Assembly: GCA_012517405.1 (NCBI GenBank)
Contig: JAAYVB010000004.1
Coordinates: 62,001-126,000, forward strand
DNA: 64,000 nucleotides
DNA from: Propionibacterium sp.
Lineage (GTDB): Bacteria > Actinomycetota > Actinomycetes > Propionibacteriales > Propionibacteriaceae
Direction: 5' to 3'
Shown piece after piece: positions 53,301 to 60,003 of this stretch (its first letter is position 1; every line of letters starts with the position of its first letter). The notes beneath the pieces are model-generated. The model had not been told where the DNA came from, made no database searches, and saw nothing but the letters and a program-made list of their open reading frames with translations. The position numbers and the translations under genes were made by a program.

Positions 53301-53828
53301 ACCGCGGTTATCCAGGTCGCGCTCGAAGCGAGCGACATGGCCCTGGTTGCCGTAGTAGCCGCGCGACTCGTCGAAGACTTTGACGAACACCTTGAGCAGC
53401 GCGTCGGTCTGATCCTTGGAGATCAGCGTGGCCTTCTGGTCGATGTTGAACAGCAGGCTCCTGGCAGGGATACGGTCGGCCTTGTTGAGCAGGCCAGGAA
53501 GGAACGCATCGGGGGACTTGGCGCGGAAACTGTCGGAGATGCTTTGGCGCGGGAAGTCCTGGCCTTCGACGTCGCCCAACAGGTGGGCCAGCATCTTGAG
53601 CAGGTGTGACTTGCCGGAGCCGAAAAAGCCGGAGATCCAGACGCCGTTGGCATTGGTGTAAGAGGTGTACTCCTCCAGCAGGATCTCCAGTCCCTTGGCG
53701 GCCTCGTTGGTCAGGACGTACTCGTCGACCTCGGTGCTGAGGTGCGCGGCGTCATCGGCCTTGATGACGCCCTCGATCGGACGCTGGATGTCCTTGGCGA
53801 AGAGCTGGTCGAGCTGCATCGAGCTCAC
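50337..53828 (-). CDS. brxC: BREX P-loop ATPase BrxC
   Basis: A 1163-aa large ATPase. Walker A is GVWISGFFGSGKSHLLKML near residues 62-80. FNIDQKATLI, NFFVDEVGQFIGSDTKLM (Walker B) and WVFVTSQEDMDKV follow. The C-terminal half is helical with a Pro-rich patch before the end. BrxC is essential for both BREX methylation and defence. GTG 53828 overlaps the brxB stop by 4 nt; an ATG at 53819 is better spaced from AGGAGG and is an alternative start. Confidence 0.94.
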   Translation of the reverse strand: MSSMQLDQLFAKDIQRPIEGVIKADDAAHLSTEVDEYVLTNEAAKGLEILLEEYTSYTNANGVWISGFFGSGKSHLLKMLAHLLGDVEGQDFPRQSISDSFRAKSPDAFLPGLLNKADRIPARSLLFNIDQKATLISKDQTDALLKVFVKVFDESRGYYGNQGHVARFERDLDNRGQYKAFQEAFERIAGIPWTQGREQSALEGPSIDRAFAEVNGGTADGIIRQYSASYAVSIEDFADEVKAWLDKQGDPAFRLNFFVDEVGQFIGSDTKLMLNLQTIAESLNTKCGGRAWVFVTSQEDMDKVIGDRTRQQGNDFSKIQARFNTRLKLTSADVEEVIRKRLLEKNDAGIGALSVIYAEQHANFKTLFDFVDGAKTYRNYTDETHFIGTYPFVSYQFPLFQAAIEGISDHNVFEGRNSSVGERSMLGVVQQVAKDIGNVQVGRLATFDSMFAGIRASLKSAAQRSIDVAERNLDNDLAIRLLKALFLVKYVESFQATPRNLTVLVYDRFGLDLPALSERVKEALILLETQTYIQRRGNTYEYLTNEEQIIEEEIKNVDIDSSEVATRLFKILSGDVIKTSKIRYAKNGQDFPFGFKLDDQAHGSQKELAVHFISPEYPYSPEEIRMHSAGKDELRVILEPDARVLADLRLLIKTEKYIKRKQGTSISATEGQILQNKGAQNIDREKELIERVKASVGKSTLVINAADITSSSQDAPVRVTDGFQDLISRTYTQLKLLDGRTYSEQQVAGAANPDSGLFDAADASKLFAPSEEVLSFVLRKDALGEQVTVKTIVDSFTAKPYGWDLASTEVLIAYLIGTSKVTLTVDGNVLKRSEVATALRNTQKHAHAVVSPQKTFDERKVAAFRKFCTDFFDEGNTPKDPLELARHGADKLKAKRDELKATVAGSKYPFVSQLSGPIDLLDQVVGKPDDWYLTNFNLDDDLVDAKESTIDPIQAFLSGGQKAIYDDAAALLTTHSSNLGYLPSGSDATARAALDDLNAFRGNKMAQLKQATDQLRAQIDQVVATNRTDVVAAIEGRKAEIEQSAFYAKATSEAQESVLRFVDQTISRVRSQNQVALIRETGSSFEESVYPSLLDQLAAAQQGGGDGDDDTPPPPPKQTVSVKTISATGVSGVLETEADVDRYLDALRSALVKTLNDGKRISL

Positions 53829-54424
53829 GCCTCCTGTTCCAGGATGTTCTTGGCTCGGTAGTACTGGTCGTCCTTGAGCCGACCGAACAGCACGAGCGAT
53901 GAGCCCAGCGTGTTGGACTGCTCGTAGCGGCCCGGAAAGAACATGAGCATCGGCCTGCCTGTGACCACCGATTGCAGGTTGTTCAGCACATTGTGCGAGC
54001 GGATGTACGGAAAGATCTCGCCGATACCGGTGAGGAAGAAGATGTCGAACTGCTCCCTGGCGAGGCGATCGCGGATGGCTGGAGCAATGTGCAGCTGTGG
54101 ATCGAGCATCCCTTGGAGCATCTCGCGAAAGTCGTCCTTATCCATGCTCGGTTCGATCGCCAGCACTCGGTCCCAGACATTGCGGTCCTTGAGTAGTTCG
54201 ACCGATAGGTCGTAGAGGTTGATCTCAAAGACTGTGACCCCGGCGCCGGCCAGCCGGTTCTTGATCCGCCTTTTCGCTGCGGCAACAGTTAGCGCGTCCT
54301 CCGGCGGGTAGGGGTAGATAAAGAACGGCACCTCATTGCTCAGCCCCTCCATCTGCAGGAAACGCCGGCCGCTGAGCACCTTGAATAGGTGCTCTTCCTG
54401 CTCGGGCAAGGTCTTCGGGATCAC
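53825..54424 (-). CDS. brxB: BREX protein BrxB (DUF1788)
   Basis: A 199-aa protein with the DUF1788 pattern (NEVPFFIYPYPPEDALTVAA, FFLTGIGEIFPYIRSHNVLN, GRPMLMFFPGRYEQ, ending FGRLKDDQYYRAKNIL). BrxB is a core BREX component of uncertain biochemical role. It overlaps brxA and brxC by 4 nt each. Confidence 0.93.
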   Translation of the reverse strand: MIPKTLPEQEEHLFKVLSGRRFLQMEGLSNEVPFFIYPYPPEDALTVAAAKRRIKNRLAGAGVTVFEINLYDLSVELLKDRNVWDRVLAIEPSMDKDDFREMLQGMLDPQLHIAPAIRDRLAREQFDIFFLTGIGEIFPYIRSHNVLNNLQSVVTGRPMLMFFPGRYEQSNTLGSSLVLFGRLKDDQYYRAKNILEQEA

Positions 54425-55050
54425 GATGCAGCCCCCTGCTCGGTAGCGATCTTGGTCGGGAAGAAGCGCAGGTCGCTCGGCGTGCGGGCGCCCAGCCTCG
54501 CTGCCACACGCTCGGACAACACGGCAGGCATGATGTAGCCCGTCTCCGACAGGAGATCGGCTTCATGCAGCATCTTGAACACGTTTGACCTCAACTTCTG
54601 TAACGTCGACTTCTTGATCATCGCCAGTTCCTCGTGCCAGAGCGCCTTGGCTCGGATGAAGCTGTCGAACTCCGCATGCCCCAGCGATGACGCGAGGGTG
54701 AGATACCGCTCCCGCAGCACCTCTTCGGCGAACTCGCCGATGAGCTCGTAGCGACGGCAGACAGCCGACCACATCAGGTAGCCCCTCTCCGAGGCGGTTG
54801 CCTCGACCAATAGCTCAATCTCTTCATCGGTCAAAGCTGACAGGCGCGTCACTGTCTCGCGCACCAGCCGGGCCCCCGTCGATTCGGTCCGAGTCTGCAG
54901 GAGGTTGCCCCGGACCGCCTCCCTGCGGACTTGCTCCCAGTCCCGACGCTGGATGTAGACGAGAGCCAACAGCACACCTTCACGCACCAGGAGAGCACCT
55001 GCGGTGAACGACAGGGCGTAGCGCCGAGGCGACGTGACGAGTTCGTTCAT
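54421..55050 (-). CDS. brxA: BREX protein BrxA (DUF1819)
   Basis: A 209-aa helical protein of the BrxA/DUF1819 family (RRYALSFTAGALLVREGVLL, WSAVCRRYELIGEFAEEVLR, ERYLTLASSLGHAEFDSFIR, LLSETGYIMPAVLSERV). BrxA binds DNA in characterised systems. It is the first intact gene of the six-gene operon, with order brxA-brxB-brxC-pglX-pglZ-brxL identical to type 1 BREX. A broken HTH gene lies directly upstream. Confidence 0.92.
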   Translation of the reverse strand: MNELVTSPRRYALSFTAGALLVREGVLLALVYIQRRDWEQVRREAVRGNLLQTRTESTGARLVRETVTRLSALTDEEIELLVEATASERGYLMWSAVCRRYELIGEFAEEVLRERYLTLASSLGHAEFDSFIRAKALWHEELAMIKKSTLQKLRSNVFKMLHEADLLSETGYIMPAVLSERVAARLGARTPSDLRFFPTKIATEQGAAS

Positions 55051-55122
55051 AGGAGTCCTCCTCTCCGGATTTGGGCAAGTCGATCAGCACACCTGTGGGG
55101 GCGCCCCACAGTCGCGGATTGG

Positions 55123-55328
55123 TCAGCCGGAGCCATGGGCTGCTTCGCCCGAAGAGGCTGCACGGCCGCTTCGCACCCACTCGTCGACCTCGCGGGCCTG
55201 GAGCTTCCAGAGTCGGCCGACCTTGTGTGCGGGCATGCCCTTCTCAGCCATCCAAACGTATAGACCGTGTCCTTTGTGACACCAAGGTGCGCCGCAATGT
55301 CGTCGGCAGAAAGCCAGGGGTCAGACAC
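55123..55328 (-). pseudogene. Frameshifted excisionase-type HTH gene upstream of brxA
   Basis: From GTG 55328 the frame reads MSDPWLSADDIAAHLGVTKD TVYT, the first part of a MerR/excisionase-type HTH. The natural continuation (MAEKGMPAHKVGRLWKLQAR EVDEW...) sits in another frame because two extra bases occur near 55258 (TATACGTTTGGATGGC). It would end at 55123. Without the shift this is a roughly 67-residue DNA-binding protein that could regulate BREX. Either the regulator is lost or the frameshift is a sequence error. Confidence 0.75.
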
Positions 55329-55351
55329 GAGAATAACCTCTATGGCGAACG

Positions 55352-55380
55352 GGGTGATAGGCAGCTCGCTTCACCCTATC
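55352..55380. promoter_or_regulatory. Inverted repeats in the divergent BREX / TIR-unit promoter region
   Basis: GGGTGA (55352-55357) and TCACCC (55371-55376) are complementary, and GATAGG (55356-55361) pairs with CCTATC (55375-55380). They lie between the HTH gene and the plus-strand unit beginning at 55531. The overlap of two inverted repeats suggests an operator. Assignment is tentative. Confidence 0.3.
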
Positions 55381-55530
55381 GAACGAGACCGGTCGCCACT
55401 GATTTGCCGGGTGCAACAGGCAGAGTGCATCCGGCTCCCAGCCAGGAGCCCCGCCTGTCTCCCGAAACTGTCGGTGCCCCATGCCAGGCTTGAGGCAGTT
55501 GTCTGGAAGCTCAACGAGAGGAGGCAGCCG

Positions 55531-56166
55531 GTGGTCGAGCTACACCCGAAGACACACCTGCAGGCTGTTGCCTGGGTACCCAACGACGATCCGGCGTGCC
55601 CCTGGGACGAGGCCGCAGATCTCGCCGCCGACTGGATCTGGGAGCGCAGCGAGGCCGAGGGGATCACACCGCTGCTGGTGACCAACACCTTCCAGAACGC
55701 CAGGGGTATCGAGAGCTTGGAGGAGATCGCTAGCAAGGGCGGTCAGGCTACCTCGCAAACCAAGCAGCGATTCGACCGCGGCCCGGTGTTGGCGTACGCG
55801 CCGGACGAGCGAACCCTGAAGCTCGCGCTCAACCTGGCTCGAGGCTACTCGCTCGCCATCGTGGAGACGGTCAGCTTCCCGCTGGCTGAGTGGGCTGCCG
55901 AGGCTGGTGCGATCAACCTGCTCGACGGGAGCGTAAGCTCCTCCAGCCTGTCGGACGACGTCAAGGCCGACCTTGATAGCGCCGTGCTCTTCGGCGGCAA
56001 CAACGGTTGGACCGGCGAGTACGAGAAGCAGCATGCCCGCAACCACCTGGCGCGCCAGGTGCAGGCCGGCCAGCTCACGCCTGAGCAGGCAGCATCTTAC
56101 GTCATGGCCCAGGGCGTCTCGGACACGGGAGCCAAGCGGCTGCGCTTGCTCCTGGAGAAGGGCTGA
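55531..56166 (+). CDS. Uncharacterised protein, first gene of a TIR-containing unit
   Basis: A 211-aa protein of no family I recognise. Residues about 10-130 look alpha/beta (LQAVAWVPNDDPACPWDEAA, TPLLVTNTFQNARGIESLEE, GPVLAYAPDERTLKLALNLA, YSLAIVETVSFPLAEWA). The last 50 form helices (YEKQHARNHLARQVQAGQLT PEQAASYVMAQG). GTG 55531 has AGGAGG 6 nt upstream, while the furthest in-frame start at 55267 runs antisense through the HTH gene. It sits 13 nt before the TIR gene and diverges from BREX, so it is probably part of a defence module. Confidence 0.75.
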   Translation: MVELHPKTHLQAVAWVPNDDPACPWDEAADLAADWIWERSEAEGITPLLVTNTFQNARGIESLEEIASKGGQATSQTKQRFDRGPVLAYAPDERTLKLALNLARGYSLAIVETVSFPLAEWAAEAGAINLLDGSVSSSSLSDDVKADLDSAVLFGGNNGWTGEYEKQHARNHLARQVQAGQLTPEQAASYVMAQGVSDTGAKRLRLLLEKG

Positions 56167-56179
56167 GTGAGGACTGGTC

Positions 56180-56965
56180 GTGGCTGGGATCAAGTTCGTC
56201 AAGTACCACTGGAACCGGCTGGAGAAGGGCTCGACTGTCGTCGTCACCCTGAGCACCGGAGCCAACGTCCGCCTCATGGACAGCACCAACTTCAACGCTT
56301 ACAAGAATGGCCGGAACCACCGCTACAGCGGCGGTCTGGTCACGAAGACGCCATTCCGGATTCGGGTGCCCCGCACCGGGAGCTGGTACCTGACGATTGA
56401 CCTCATGGGACTCAAGGCCACCAGCATCCGGCACTCGGCCACGGTCGAACCACCGCCGCTGCCGACAGCGAAGTCCGCCCCACTCCAGTCGCTCAGCGGC
56501 ATCCGGCACGAGCGACCGCCGGTCGTCCCGGACGACAACGGCGAGACCTGGGACGTGTTCATCTCCCACGCCAGCGAGGACAAGGAAGCCATCGCGGAGC
56601 CACTCGCCGCTGACCTCCGCGCCCGCGGGCTCAAAGTATGGCTCGACAAGACCGAGTTGCGCATCGGGGACAGCCTGCGGCGCAAGATTGACTACGGCCT
56701 GGCCCACAGCACGTTCGGTGTCGTCATCCTGTCCAAGTCATTCTTCGCCAAGGGCTGGCCGCAGTACGAGTTGGACGGGATCGTGGGGATGAGCGTCAAC
56801 GGCGACCAGCGAATGCTGCCCATCTGGCACGAGATCTCCCGTGACGAGATCGCCAAGCAGTCACCGTCACTGGTCGACAAGATCGCCCGCAACACGGCGC
56901 TGAACACGGTGGCCGAGATTGCTGACGAGATCGCTAAGGTCGTTCAAGATGCCATTGATGCGTGA
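56180..56965 (+). CDS. DUF1883 + TIR-domain protein
   Basis: A 261-aa two-domain protein. Residues 1-90 match the DUF1883 type (KFVKYHWNRLEKGSTVVVTL, NFNAYKNGRNHRYSGGLVTK, VPRTGSWYLTIDL). Residues about 122-255 form a TIR domain (DVFISHASEDKEAIAEPLAA, RARGLKVWLDKTELRIGDSL, GVVILSKSFFAKGWPQYELD). The glutamate in the YELD segment is where the NADase catalytic Glu lies in active TIRs. Such proteins are often abortive-infection effectors. GTG 56180 follows GAGG; it overlaps the next gene by 17 nt. Confidence 0.85.
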   Translation: MAGIKFVKYHWNRLEKGSTVVVTLSTGANVRLMDSTNFNAYKNGRNHRYSGGLVTKTPFRIRVPRTGSWYLTIDLMGLKATSIRHSATVEPPPLPTAKSAPLQSLSGIRHERPPVVPDDNGETWDVFISHASEDKEAIAEPLAADLRARGLKVWLDKTELRIGDSLRRKIDYGLAHSTFGVVILSKSFFAKGWPQYELDGIVGMSVNGDQRMLPIWHEISRDEIAKQSPSLVDKIARNTALNTVAEIADEIAKVVQDAIDA

Positions 56966-57839
56966 AGACATGCAGGTGCTCTACGACCTGGCGTTCGCCA
57001 GACACGACCGCGCCGCTGGGAAGCGCCGTGAGTTCGCTGAGTGCTGGACGGAGTACATCTCGGTGCACCCGTGGGACATTGATGTCCGGAACGTCGACCC
57101 CAGCAGGCTGGAGATCCTCGCCGTCATGCGGCAGCCTGCGCCGGTCGAGCTAGCGCTCATCTTCTCGGAGTGGCTCGCTGCCCTGCGGGCTGCCCTGGAC
57201 AACGCTCTCTACGCCCTGGCGGCAGCGACGTCCGGTCAGAACCCGCCCCCGCAGGCCGACCGCATCCAGTACCCGATCTGCTCGACGCCCGAGGAGTTCC
57301 GGAAGCAAGCAAAGCGCCTCTCGACGTTGCCGCAGCATGTCGTAGAGGCGCTTGAGAAGTCGCAGCCGTACCGATCGCCGTACGGACCAAAGAGTAACCT
57401 AACCTACTGGATCCACGAGCTGGCACGGAAGGACCGTCACCGGTCGCTGCACCTCGCGCTGGGCCGGATCGATGAGCACCGCATCCGCGTTGTTCCGCCA
57501 CCCGGCGTCACGATCCAGTTCGACGAGACCGTGAGGCCGTACAGTCACATCGAGGGCGAGTTGGTCGTTGGACGGTTCACGGCCAGCCAGCCGATCCAGC
57601 CGAGAGAAATTAGGGCGAACCTACGTGGTGTGGTCATTGCGCCAGAGATCCAGGCGTGGGCGGAGTTCAGCCTGGACGGTAGGAGCCAGTCGCTGCAGGG
57701 CCGGATGGTCTACACAGAGATCTTCACGCGGAATCACCTGGAGAATATGGCTCTCATGGGCGGGAGTGTTCCGCCAGACGGGTTCAAGACGTTCGATCCG
57801 GACGCGCCTGTGAGGCTGGCGAGTAGTCATCTGCAGTGA
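56949..57839 (+). CDS. Uncharacterised protein, third gene of the TIR-containing unit
   Basis: A 296-aa protein of unknown function. A hydrophobic helical stretch IFSEWLAALRAALDNALYALAA near residues 75-96 resembles helical bundles seen in many uncharacterised actinobacterial proteins. A C-terminal beta-rich half follows (RIRVVPPPGVTIQFDE, GELVVGRFTASQPIQ). ATG 56949 overlaps the TIR gene; 56958 is an alternative. The IS element begins 33 nt after its stop. Possibly a sensor or partner of the TIR effector. Confidence 0.7.
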   Translation: MPLMREDMQVLYDLAFARHDRAAGKRREFAECWTEYISVHPWDIDVRNVDPSRLEILAVMRQPAPVELALIFSEWLAALRAALDNALYALAAATSGQNPPPQADRIQYPICSTPEEFRKQAKRLSTLPQHVVEALEKSQPYRSPYGPKSNLTYWIHELARKDRHRSLHLALGRIDEHRIRVVPPPGVTIQFDETVRPYSHIEGELVVGRFTASQPIQPREIRANLRGVVIAPEIQAWAEFSLDGRSQSLQGRMVYTEIFTRNHLENMALMGGSVPPDGFKTFDPDAPVRLASSHLQ

Positions 57840-57871
57840 GTGGTCACACGTCTTGCATTCGAGGAACCCGA

Positions 57872-58892
57872 CTAGGTCGTGTTACGTAAGTCGTTTGAGC
57901 CAGTCGTTGATTACTCCGATGTGGAGGGTGGCGGTGTAGCGGACAGCGAGTTTGTCGTAGCGGGTAGCGAAGGCTCGTTGGTGTTTGAGCTTGTTGATGC
58001 CACATTCGACCGCGTGGCGGTCCTTGTAGGTGGTTGGGTTGAACGCTGGCGGGCGACCGCCCCGGCGGCCACGGCGTCGGCGGTTGCGGGCCTGGTCGGC
58101 CGGGGTCGGGATGGTGGCTTTGATCCGATGATCACGTAGCCAAGCCCGGTTGGCCCGTGAGGAGTACGCCTTGTCGGCCAACACGCGATCGGGACGCCGG
58201 CGCGGTGCCCCGACCGGGTTGGCGACCTTGATCGCTTCCAGCACGGTGGTGAACTCCGGACTGTCGCCGGCTTGGCCGCCGGTGATGTGGAAGGCCAGCA
58301 GGCCACGGTCTTGGTCCACGGCCAGATGTGTCTTGGTGGACCAGCCGCCCCGGGAACGACCGAACCCGTGATCGGCGGGTTCTCCGGGAACCCGTTCGAC
58401 CGAGTCACGTCGAGCACCAGCGGCGTGAACGTGCCCACGACAGCTGGTGGAGTCCACCGAGACCTGCCATTTCACCTTGCCACGAGCCTGTGCAACGGCT
58501 CGCAGCGTGTCCTCGATGTGTTCCCACACCCCGCGGATCTGCCAGGTGGCGAACAACATGTAGATCCGTCCCCAGGGTCCGTACCGGTCGGGGACATCGC
58601 GCCATGGGCATCCCACTCTCGCTCGGTGACGTATCCCATCGATCAGCTGCCGTAACGGCCATTTGCGTGGCCGTCCCCGTGCTGGGGGAGTTGGCAGCAC
58701 GCTCTGGAGGAGCGCCCACTGAGCATCGGTGAGGTCATGACGGCGGGCAACATCTACGATTGGCACGAGGACTCCCGGGGAAGTAGGAGTGACTAGATAC
58801 CAATCCGTCTACCCCGGGAGCCCTCCCACCGTCAGGACCGACACGCCAGCCGCCACACCCTCGTCGGACACCACTTTCGAAACACGACCTAG
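57872..58892. mobile_element. IS5-family insertion sequence with CTAG target duplication
   Basis: The element is bounded by CTAG at 57872-57875 and 58889-58892. Its ends read GTCGTGTTACGTAAG on the left and, inverted, GTCGTGTTTCGAAAG on the right, giving 15-bp imperfect terminal repeats. One transposase gene fills the interior. It marks the right edge of the defence island. The same terminal repeats bound the MITE at 34943-35246. Confidence 0.85.
57882..58766 (-). CDS. IS5-family transposase (IS427-like)
   Basis: A 294-aa DDE transposase in one open frame. The N-terminal DUF4096-type part is RHDLTDAQWALLQSVLPTPP, RQLIDGIRHRARVGCPWRDV and YGPWGRIYMLFATW. The catalytic residues are in VSVDSTSCRGHVHAAG (D), RVLADKAYSSRANRAWLRDH (D) and DRHAVECGINKLKHQRA (E). 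No frameshift is seen, so it may be active and could also move the MITE. Confidence 0.92.
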   Translation of the reverse strand: MPIVDVARRHDLTDAQWALLQSVLPTPPARGRPRKWPLRQLIDGIRHRARVGCPWRDVPDRYGPWGRIYMLFATWQIRGVWEHIEDTLRAVAQARGKVKWQVSVDSTSCRGHVHAAGARRDSVERVPGEPADHGFGRSRGGWSTKTHLAVDQDRGLLAFHITGGQAGDSPEFTTVLEAIKVANPVGAPRRRPDRVLADKAYSSRANRAWLRDHRIKATIPTPADQARNRRRRGRRGGRPPAFNPTTYKDRHAVECGINKLKHQRAFATRYDKLAVRYTATLHIGVINDWLKRLT

Positions 58893-59388
58893 TACGTATG
58901 GAAATCAGCGTGCGCGTCGAGCGCTGGGGCAGAGCGGGAAGGCTGCCGGGATGGTGTAGAAGCGGCGGGGTCCGGCTGCTCGCCGACCCCGTGGTCGGGG
59001 CGATCGCCTCGATCACGACCGCGATGCAGGAGTGCTGCGACGACATCCGCGCCACGATCATTCTCGCCCTCCGGGATGACCAGCCCGGCGATGATCCGGA
59101 AGCGGCCGGGCCGCCGCGTGTCTACTGGCTCCCGAGTTCGATGCGCATGCCGAGGAGTTGTTGACGGCCGCGCTCGGCCGCGGGCTTCTGGGCCTGCCGC
59201 GGATCGCCACCCTGGCAGGATCGGCGGCACCGCGCTGGGCTGACATCTAGACAATTCCATTGGTGCGCTGCACCCCTGCGCGCACGACCCTCGGCGATCC
59301 CTTCGCCACGATCATCCGGAGGTAAGAAGACCAAACGGCACACACACACCATCTCTCGATGTCGCGTGTTCCCGTAAGACAACTTGGG
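58893..59388. other. 496-bp gap with a possible decayed coding remnant
   Basis: On the plus strand 58970-59110 encodes GAIASITTAMQECCDDIRAT and continues, after a frame change near 59115, into EFDAHAEELLTAALGRGLLG LPRIA ending at 59250. This looks like an old broken gene but no family is recognised. Otherwise nothing clear is seen before the tRNA. Confidence 0.35.
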
Positions 59389-59461
59389 TGGAGCATAGGG
59401 GGCTCGAACCCCTGACCTACGGCTTGCAAAGCCGTCGCTCTACCAGCTGAGCTAATGCCCC
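59389..59461 (-). tRNA. tRNA-Ala (anticodon UGC)
   Basis: A complete 73-nt cloverleaf. The acceptor stem pairs GGGGCAT with ATGCTCC. The D arm is GCTCAGCTGGTAGAGC, the anticodon arm ACGGC-TTTGCAA-GCCGT (anticodon TGC), and the T arm AGGGG-TTCGAGC-CCCCT. The discriminator is A and CCA is not encoded. Its 3' end faces the defence island. Confidence 0.97.
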
Positions 59462-59568
59462 GACACCCGCGCGAACTCACACGGGCTCGCTTATCTTACT
59501 AGCCGTCACCGTCCGCCACCAACACGGACGAGTCGGCCTGGTTGACTGACCGGTTTAGGCTTGTGCCC

Positions 59569-60003
59569 ATGGCTTCGCAGCGCTTCCGCACCCAGCGTGA
59601 GCAGGTGAGCCACGCCCTGCAGCGGCGGGCGACCCTCGAAGCGATGCGTCATCCACAGGCACTACTGGCCGGTCTCGACCCCTGTGACGCGGATCCCCTG
59701 CTCGTCCGATCGGCTCTGCATCACGGCACATTGGCCGGACGCGACTGCCCAGTCTGCGTCTCCGACCGGCTGACGCTGCTGAACTACGTTTTCGGTGACC
59801 AGCTCGGGCAGTTCTCCGGGCGCATCAAGTCGGACGAGGAGCTCGCGCAGATGCAGGACGAGTTCGGTGAGTTCAAGGTGCGTGTCGTTGAGATTTGCCC
59901 TGATTGCGGCTGGAACCATCTAATAGAGACGTTCGTGTTGGGCGACGGCCAGCGTCGCCGTCCGCCCCGCAGACAGCAAACAGTTGAGGACATCTATGGC
60001 TGA
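59569..60003 (+). CDS. DUF5318 family protein with zinc-ribbon cysteines
   Basis: A 144-aa actinobacterial protein with two CxxC pairs (DCPVCVSDRLTLLNYVFGDQ and EICPDCGWNHLIETFVLG) that probably bind zinc, and a basic C terminus. The N terminus QRFRTQREQVSHALQRRATL also fits. Function unknown; it is commonly found next to the PBP gene. ATG 59569 was chosen over TTG 59542 on family length. Its stop overlaps the PBP ATG by 8 nt. Confidence 0.87.
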   Translation: MASQRFRTQREQVSHALQRRATLEAMRHPQALLAGLDPCDADPLLVRSALHHGTLAGRDCPVCVSDRLTLLNYVFGDQLGQFSGRIKSDEELAQMQDEFGEFKVRVVEICPDCGWNHLIETFVLGDGQRRRPPRRQQTVEDIYG

